A DNA stretch of 64,000 nucleotides from Glebionis coronaria. Taxonomy: Eukaryota; Streptophyta; Magnoliopsida; Asterales; Asteraceae. A program made the position numbers and the translations under genes. The notes beneath the pieces are model-generated. The model ran no database searches, was not told the DNA's origin, and saw only the letters and a list, made by a program, of their open reading frames with translations. The stretch covers positions 480,768,557 to 480,832,556 of the forward strand of contig CM046876.1 of the NCBI GenBank assembly GCA_025667525.1, written 5' to 3'. The first letter of the stretch is position 1; each line of letters begins with the position of its first letter. Shown piece by piece: positions 57,859 to 64,000 of this stretch.

Positions 57859-59439
57859 TGTGGAGACATACGTAATTACTTACAATGTTCCTAACAAATG
57901 CAAATACAATAAAAATATGACAGTATTAAGTTTGCTTCCAATGCTGAGGATGACGTCGTAGTCTTCAAGTCTTCTAGAAAAACTTGTACCCTAGTTTGAA
58001 TCCTCTTTGTCTTTGCTTGTTGAGGAACCATTGTATCATGTATGAACTAGATTAACTTCCCCCCGATTCATACTACATGTCTTGAAAAGATTTCTTCATA
58101 GACTTTTTTTTACGAAGCTTCTGAATCAGCTTCCCCCCAACCAGTATCCCTGTCTTGAGTAGATCCTGTAGCTTTGGCAATCTTCTATCTTTGACATTTA
58201 AAGTGCACAGCGGAATTTTGTAAAAGAATAAGCAAACCACACCAAGTAACTGATACCTTGACATTTTTGGTATTCATGATTATATGTTTGGGGGAACATG
58301 CAAGAAATCGGCAACAAAACTTCTCACGCTTGTATAATACTTCCCCCTGGAAGTTGAACAAAGTACTCCAAAGTACACGTTCTTCCCCCATGATGGTTAC
58401 GAACTCTCGGAAGCATCATCTGACATGTACAATCAGAATCGCGAGATGTTCCTGTCTGAAGCAGAAATCTTCATAGTTGAGAAAGATCGAGAACCTATGA
58501 AAGATTTGCTTAGACAATGAAGAATCTTTGTTGACATTCTGTAGCTCAAGTTGCTCGTGAGAATTGTTTGCTGATCACATCTCTACTCATTTACTCTCTG
58601 GCTAAACTTACCAACCTCGTATTCTTTCGGATATTTGTAGTGACCACTGGTGAAGTAAACCTGATATTCCAAACTTGAAACTGAAGTACAATCCCCCAAA
58701 TTTGTTACTTACGCTTAGCACTTTTGTTGATTGACGAACGGTGCAGAGAAACGTCTATTAGTACCTAATACATAAAAGAAGAGAGAAGTATAAGATGTAA
58801 AACACCTCTTGAAATACCCACAACTATAGGTGAGTGTGACATTGAGCACTACAACGTAACTCCTTAAGTGATAGTTGTCCATGTCGTCGACCATCCACCC
58901 CTTGACATTGGAAACTAGATAAAACAAGTCTCAATCATAAACGCTCAAGCGAATCATCAATCGATAGAAGAGGTGAGAAGGCTCGATGTTGAATTAAGTA
59001 GACACTTTCGTGAAATTCCACTTCAACTTCAAATAACAAATACCAAATCCACTTCGTAATCACTTGACATTCTTTGCTCCAAAACTAGCCGTTTGACATT
59101 TTAGTGAATCTTAAAAGGATCGTTTTGGTGTTTGTTTGTTTTTGTCGTCGTGTTTGTTTTGTTTGTTTGAGTGACGTTTACTATAGGTCCAACGATGACT
59201 AAAGAATGAGAAGTTGTCAACGTCGTCTAGCAAACTTTACTTTGAAGCCCAAATCAATCATATGGCCAACTGATGCATCTCATGCCCACTGATGCATGGA
59301 TTGAGTTGAAAAATAAGGGGACGTAATCAATACATCAGCACCAAATACCCTGGTCCAACAATACTTGGCTTGCTATTGTGTTTATGTTTCTTGTAGTACC
59401 CGAATATGAGGCCCATCAATGTATATTGTGAAGCCCGAT

Positions 59440-60040
59440 TCACCATACCATTTATAATACCCGGTCCAAATCCATAAGGATATATAACAGCGACTGTTTT
59501 TATCTATTTATTTAGGGTAAACCAACCCTAATCTCTCTCATTCATGTTACAAACGCAGCCACTTATTCTCTTCTCGTTTCTAGTTATCTCCGTCCTCGTC
59601 TCAATATCAATCTAATCTCAGTGCTCATCTCACATCGTCATATATCCAGATCAATCACACCTCAAACTAAACTGTAATAATCAAACGAATCTTAGTTCTC
59701 ATCTCAAGAAAGACTCCCATCCAATCCATCTATCAAACTACTCCCACCCATCTTTCTAACATCCACGAAAACAAGATCCAATCTTTGATCGAACATCACA
59801 GATTATACATCTCATTTTTCCAATCTCAACCCAATAACAACTAACTGACTCAAACATCAATCACATCTATCTTAAATCGAATCATAACAATCAACTTCAC
59901 TTCAAATGAATGAATACCAAAAAGAAGAAGGTGATGCAAGGCCTCCAACGTGGGGGTCTCGGGTAGGTTTTGTTGTAAAGGGGTTTGAATCGAATCGAAG
60001 AGATAGATATAACAAAGTTTTTATGATCTATCCTTAAAAT
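59440..60040 (+). pseudogene. Possible captured host promoter and first exon
   Basis: On the strand opposite to NA-4 there is a TATA box (ATATATAA, about 59480-59487), a long pyrimidine-rich leader ('aaccctaatctctctc' and onwards), then an ATG at 59906 opening 19 codons (ending ARPPTWGSR). A good splice donor, GTAGGT, follows at 59963. Beyond it the sequence turns T-rich like an intron. This is the layout of a plant gene start. I do not recognise the protein, and no second exon is seen. Confidence 0.35.
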
Positions 60041-60287
60041 TCAAAAAACAATAAAGATGGGTTGCATCTATATAGATCAGTGATGAATGAATCTCGTTTT
60101 GTGTTGATTTTAATAGTAACACACGTATGGGATGAAACTGAGATCATATGTTCTATAGTTGATTCAAGTTTGTTTATGATGAAGAAAATTGAGTTGATTG
60201 TGTATGAAGCTAGGTTAGGATTAGATCTGGTTTTATTGTCGGTGGATGTTTAATTATTGCATGGTCTCGTTTTTTTTCATAACAGAT

Positions 60288-60502
60288 ATCGCAATTTTTC
60301 AGAGAAAAACAACGCACTATCGCAATGTCTGTAAAACCATTTGTCGCAATATTTAGAGTCAGTGTCGCAATATATCAATATTGCTCTCTCCATCGCAATA
60401 ATATGAAACCATCGCAATATTTGAAAGTCTCCATCGCAATGTATCAATATCACCCCATCGCAATATGTCCAAACACCCAATCGCAATGTTACCCGTCGCA
60501 AA
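60288..60502. repeat. Ten [A/G]TCGCAA(T) motifs in 215 bp
   Basis: Copies start at 60288, 60319, 60343, 60364, 60392, 60411, 60433, 60457, 60480 and 60495. Steps are 15-31 bp, mostly 19-24. The flanking bases are not repeated, so this is not a simple tandem repeat. It lies about 350 bp inside the 5' end of NA-4. Confidence 0.75.
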
Positions 60503-60835
60503 AGGGTTTAGACATGTTCTTTGGTAACACCGAAAAAAGTGGATCTAGGATATTTTTTGTCCTTTTCCCCAATAAAAAATTCATATCTAATCGATGTTTG
60601 ATGGGACAAAAAAGACGGGTAAAAAATGGGCAAAAAATGATGAAAACAAGAAGAACTGTTTTTTTTAAATAACATAAGAAGTAGTGGAGACAAAGATTGA
60701 CTTGAACTGATTTAAAAAATTAGTGATAATGAGACATGATTTCATCAGATAAAAAAAGTTGAACCAGAAAAATACGAACCATGAATTAACCACGAACACA
60801 AACATCGAAACAAAAACACGAAACACCCCCGGTTA

Positions 60836-60847
60836 GCTCTGATACCA
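60836..60847 (-). other. NA-4 primer-binding site
   Basis: TGGTATCAGAGC on the element strand, 2 nt from the 5' LTR (TG at 60850 on the + strand). Confidence 0.92.
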
Positions 60848-60935
60848 ATTGTTAACTTGTGAGTCACTATGAACACGGGTCAAGATCCGGAGGTCGGGGA
60901 GGGTGGAAGAGATGTTTAGCCATTGTAGTGAGAGA

Positions 60936-60936
<1 letters not shown>

Positions 60937-60983
<47 letters not shown>
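60937..60983. repeat. (GA)n microsatellite in the NA-4 LTR
   Basis: About 23 GA units after GAAAGAGAAA. The 3' LTR has only about 9 at 34617-34634, which accounts for the length difference between the LTRs. Confidence 0.9.
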
Positions 60984-60987
<4 letters not shown>

Positions 60988-61044
60988 CTCTAATAAGTGT
61001 GTTTTATTAGAGAGATAAAAGAAAACAAGAAATTAAGAACCTCA

Positions 61045-61068
61045 CCCCTCCATGGAAGTATGGAGGGG
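61045..61068 (-). promoter_or_regulatory. Hairpin just downstream of the NA-4 LTR TATA box
   Basis: CCCCTCCAT (61045-61053) pairs perfectly with ATGGAGGGG (61060-61068) around a 6-nt loop. On the element strand it starts immediately after TATATATA, so it would lie at or near the RNA 5' end. A related LTR fragment has a different 8-bp stem at the same place (61533-61554). Confidence 0.6.
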
Positions 61069-61178
61069 TATATATAGCTCGGGACTTGAACTACTTACAT
61101 ATGACAATAATAGTCCCTGCAAGTCCCGGCTATGAAACTATTGTAATTCCATTAGTCGCTCACATTTTAAGGCTAACA

Positions 61179-61604
61179 CTTTTGCACATAAATTTCCAGA
61201 TTCAGTCCACCTTCTTAAATCATTCAAATACTTGGTTATTTGGTTGATTACTACTTGTTTAGAAGTGAATCTTTCTCCTCCCATGTCATCCTCTCATGTG
61301 CAAAGAGAAGAACACTTTCATCCTTGAAGTGATGTGTCTACCTTAAAGATCCATTGAAGATCAAACATTGACAAGCATCAAAAACCCACCATGGTTCGGG
61401 TGGTCGGGGATGATCAAAGAACATGTATGACATGATTTGTTCTTAGTGAGAGAAAGTTAGAGAGAGGTGAAAGGAATGTGTGTTTTATTCCAAGTGAAAA
61501 TAAAACAAATGAAAAAGTGACAAACTTCCACACCCCCATGGAGAGTCATGGGGGTATTTATAGGCCTAACATGACTAAACTATACATACTTTACACATTA
61601 AGTC
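61179..61604. other. LTR debris: probable rest of Copia-2 LTR and a diverged NA-4-like LTR
   Basis: 61184 to about 61375 should be the rest of the Copia-2 3' LTR cut at 34531; I cannot prove it without a second copy. About 61376-61604 resembles the NA-4 LTR in layout: a GGTCGGGGA phrase, a GAGAGAAAG tract, TGTGTTTTATT, then a hairpin (CCCCCATG/CATGGGGG, 61533-61554) and a TATA-like TATTTATAGG. The sequence is clearly diverged. Confidence 0.55.
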
Positions 61605-61870
61605 TGTGACACCCCAGGCAAATCCCACATCGGCTGTGGCCAGGAGAGATCCATGGTTCATAAGATAACAGCCGCCTTCTCATGACACAACGCGTTTTGT
61701 GGTCTACTGCAAGTGGGGTTCTTAGGAACTGGCAGTTAAGCGTGCTCATGTCAGAGTAGTACTAGGTTGGGTGACCAGCCGGGAAGTACATACAAGAGGG
61801 ACACAAAGCAAAGCCGTGAGCCTGCGGGCAAAGCGGACAATATTGTGGTCTGAGTAGGCGGGATGTTACA
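61605..61870 (+). repeat. Cassandra-type LTR (266 bp)
   Basis: Begins TGTGACACCCC and ends GGATGTTACA beside the primer site. It has no resemblance to the Gypsy-3 LTR beyond the last few bases (GTTACA). Confidence 0.85.
61715..61792 (+). ncRNA. 5S-rRNA-like domain in the LTR (RNA polymerase III promoter-like)
   Basis: Contains GTTAAGCGTGCT (box A region, 61735-61746), then GAGTAGTACTAGG and TTGGGTGACC..CCGGGAAGTA (intermediate element and box C region, to about 61790), in 5S order and spacing. The first ~45 nt of a 5S gene are not recognisable, so this is not a functional 5S rRNA gene. In Cassandra elements this domain is known to carry the polymerase III promoter. Confidence 0.88.
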
Positions 61871-61874
61871 GTTA

Positions 61875-61887
61875 TGGTATCAGAGCC
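61875..61887 (+). other. Primer-binding site after the Cassandra-type LTR
   Basis: TGGTATCAGAGCC, the same 13 nt and context as Gypsy-3 at 50504. Confidence 0.9.
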
Positions 61888-64000
61888 AAGGCTTCGACCT
61901 GTAGGCTCTAAAACTCGACCTGTGACTAGTGGGTACTCACCAGGAGCTTCCTAAGCCAACGTCTGTTATTCTACGTATTGATGTTTTCAGCGCATTGTTG
62001 TTTTAACCATGATGTTTTCAGCACCTTGAGGTTTTAACCTTGATGTTTTCATCGATATTGTTTTGCTGATATGGATGGACAACCGTCATTCATATTTAGT
62101 TATGTGTCATTGTTTCATGCATAATGTTCCTCGTGAACTGTGGCTATGTGGACTGAACCCAGTAGTTCATAATTAGTCACATAAATTTTTTTTTCTGATA
62201 AGCTTTGACATATGAGTTTCATTTATTTATGTTTCATGTATCATTGTTGCAGGGATTATGACTAAGTAATGGTTGGTACAGGACTGGCCCTATTTAGTCG
62301 CATGTGCTTTTATCGAATCTTTTAATTTTGGGACCGACCCATAAGCGTCCCCTCGCCATGTCTTTTGTTTTGGAACCGACCCATAGGCGTTCCCTCGCAC
62401 ATATAAAGGTTTTATAAACTACATTACGCATTCATGCACTGTTTATGCATAAAATTTTTCTCATGATTTAAATTGGCATAAATTTTTTTCATGTCCCATC
62501 ATAAGTTATTATGTTTTTATGTCAAGTATGCCTTCATACTGTCATGGTTAACTTCAGTTTCATGCTGATTATGTTATACACTTCTTCGTAATAGATGGTT
62601 TCATGTTTCCTCGTGATAATTCCGTCTTCATGTTGATTAGGTTTCATGCCTCTTTTGTTATTTACGTTGTCCTGCAAGACATTGTTAGATTTCTCTAATC
62701 ATGCTTTCATGATAGTCATGGTTGGTTTTCATTGATCATGCTGTCAGGCAAATCATCGTGGAATTTTGTGTAACCACACTTTAGCGTTTCTCTATGCAAC
62801 CAGAATGATGTCTATGCTAATACTGCCAGGTTATCACGATGGTTTTCCTAACCGTTTAACCGGTTTACTTTCCTTAAATCAGGACAAATGATCGAGCCCA
62901 TACCGATCATTTCATGTGTATTCCATGTGTACTCCACGTACCGTATTTCATGTGTATTACATGTACCTTAATCCATGTGTATTCCACTTGCAATACTTCA
63001 CGAGTATTCGCTAGTCGATTCTAAATCATCTCAGGCGTATGTTCACTTACTGATATTCTACAAGATTGTCGATGCCGCTCATAGCTTGGAGATGTCACTG
63101 AAGGTTGATGCTGCTGATGTTGGGAGACGCTACGAGATGCTGATGCTGATGCTGTTCACAACCTGGAGATTCTAAAAGACGAAGACAAAGGCGTCGGAGC
63201 AAAGCAATTGGACGAGAAGATGCTTCACCATCAGACAATTCCCATCAATCATTGTCCTAAATTCATAGTTACATGTCAAACGTCGTTCAGCTGTCATTTC
63301 AGCCATATGAGTGCAAACCAGTACCAACCAGCCACTCAGCTAAATAGTTACATGAGTCACGGTCATGAGAATGACCATCATGGAACCTACAGACAAGACG
63401 ATAGTAACCACTACCATGACAGAAAATATCCTAGAAATCACAACCGAGGCTCCGGCCACGGACGTGATCAGACATACAAATGATCAGTAACCCAACCGAT
63501 CCGCCAATTCTGGCATATTAACCTAATATTTGTAGTTCTAATTGTTTCACATCTCGAGACACATGTCAAGACATCAGTCAAGACACATGTCTCACGTATA
63601 CTTTCTGAGGACACATGTCAAGATACCAGTCAAGACATATGTCACGCTTACATTTCTCAAGACACGAGTCAAGACACATGACTCACGTCTAATTATGGAA
63701 CATTTCTAAGAAATTCAGGGTACCCTCCAAGGGTATATCTATGTTGTTGTGCCATGTATTAATCAGGCCACAAGAATTTCAATACCGTTATCGGCGCATC
63801 AGTGAAAACTGTCACGTTGCCGACGTCACTTTCACTTCTTTCACCATATTTCATACGATTCATGACCATGAAGGACGTCTTTCGTATTCTCCATGTATAC
63901 GAAGATTTTCCTTCAGCTTAATGATGAGATCCAAGCTGCTAACGCATTTCCTCGGACAGACACGAGATGAATTTCATCCTAATTATGTACTATGAACACC
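61888..64000 (+). pseudogene. Gypsy-3-type internal region, second copy (partial)
   Basis: Aligns nearly end to end with about 50517-52690, with scattered changes and small indels (for example the 'accgacccataggcgt' repeats at about 62334 and the basic gag-like stretch at 63208-63483, ending SGHGRDQTYK). The RT scraps would begin just beyond the window. The shared decay shows that both copies descend from an already defective parent. Confidence 0.8.
63565..63700. repeat. Three ~50-bp repeats with GACACATGTC dyads, second copy
   Basis: Same block as 52227-52360, nearly unchanged. Confidence 0.65.

Larger units (their letters stand above)
57859..60835 (-). other. NA-4 internal region, no retroelement coding
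   Basis: Contains no gag or pol motif in six frames. Notable contents: four further CTTCCCCC tracts at 58056-58390 and a variant at 58691; an AT-rich middle; a promoter-like and first-exon-like stretch on the + strand at 59440-60040; a TCGCAAT motif cluster at 60288-60500. Replication would depend on proteins from another element. Confidence 0.75.
34532..61178 (-). mobile_element. NA-4: non-autonomous LTR element containing Gypsy-3
   Basis: Short LTRs (about 300-330 bp) begin TGTTAACTTGTGA and end GGCTAACA: 60850-61178 (5', element strand -) and 34532-34696 plus 57715-57846 (3', split by Gypsy-3). The primer site (60836-60847) and polypurine tract (57847-57858) point leftward. The 3.0-kb internal region (57847-60849) encodes no gag or pol, so it is a LARD/TRIM-like element dependent on a helper. 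Flanking pentamers CTTAT/CTTTT are a likely target duplication with one change. Confidence 0.88.
60850..61178 (-). repeat. NA-4 5' LTR, uninterrupted (329 bp)
   Basis: Complete LTR with a (GA)n tract at 60937-60983, a hairpin at 61045-61068 and the palindromic TATA sequence TATATATA at 61069-61076. It preserves the single TCACC empty site of Gypsy-3. Confidence 0.93.
61605..64000 (+). mobile_element. Cassandra-type LTR joined to a Gypsy-3-type internal region (runs off the window)
   Basis: A 266-bp LTR (61605-61870, TGTGACACC...GATGTTACA) with a 5S-rRNA-like domain is followed, with the usual 4-bp gap, by a tRNA-Met primer site. More than 2.1 kb of sequence homologous to the Gypsy-3 internal region from 50500 onward comes next. 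Cassandra elements are known as TRIMs with short non-coding interiors, so the long gypsy-derived interior is unexpected. No 3' LTR is visible because the window ends. Confidence 0.75.

Noticed and set aside
60325..60672. 115-codon frame in the NA-4 interior
   Set aside because: It reads through the TCGCAAT motif cluster and the following A-rich stretch; no domain and no counterpart on the element strand.
61715..61792. A functional 5S rRNA gene
   Set aside because: Only the part from about nucleotide 45 onward is recognisable, it sits inside an LTR next to a primer-binding site, and it is not in a tandem 5S array.

Overview
This is a gene-poor, repeat-dense stretch of a plant nuclear genome. 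Nearly all of it is nested LTR retrotransposons, and no intact host protein-coding gene is visible. The gypsy elements have a separate reading frame ahead of gag and a chromodomain-like pol tail. The copia elements are Sirevirus-like, and one has an extra third frame. I recognise these types from Asteraceae genomes, so a composite (daisy-family) plant is my best inference, not a proven assignment.

Layout. 1-3072 is non-coding flank. 3073-27443 is Gypsy-1 (+ strand, 3.7-kb LTRs, target duplication CTACT, pol broken in many places). Its 5' LTR is split by Sirevirus-1 (3491-14249, - strand), which keeps a 5' LTR, gag, pol and a third ORF but has lost its 3' LTR. 27449 to about 29795 is non-coding flank. 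About 29795-34531 is a decayed Sirevirus-like copia (Copia-2) whose 3' LTR is interrupted. The interruption is a four-layer nest: a non-autonomous LTR element, NA-4 (34532-61178, - strand), contains Gypsy-3 (34697-57709, + strand, 2.96-kb LTRs, pol in ruins), which contains Gypsy-2 (35892-48731, - strand, 3.2-kb LTRs, almost intact). Three of the insertions can be read directly because the sister LTR keeps the uninterrupted empty site. After NA-4 comes LTR debris. From 61605 to the window end lies an element whose 266-bp LTR contains a 5S-rRNA-like domain (Cassandra type) but whose internal region is the same as that of Gypsy-3.

How the parts relate. Gypsy-2 encodes gag, protease, reverse transcriptase, RNase H, integrase and a chromodomain-like tail in one frame. 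It has a single in-frame stop and an altered protease active site. Gypsy-3 has LTRs differing at only about a dozen positions, yet its pol is unreadable, so it was most likely moved by proteins from another element. NA-4 encodes no recognisable retroelement protein and would also need a helper.

The two signals most worth following are: (1) the Cassandra-type LTR joined, exactly at the LTR/primer-binding-site boundary, to a long gypsy-derived internal region; (2) an array of about 43 copies of a short dyad motif, TCA[A/G]CG, in Sirevirus-1. It is spaced almost always 21 or 15 bp, and it runs through the LTR, gag, pol, the untranslated region and the third ORF alike.
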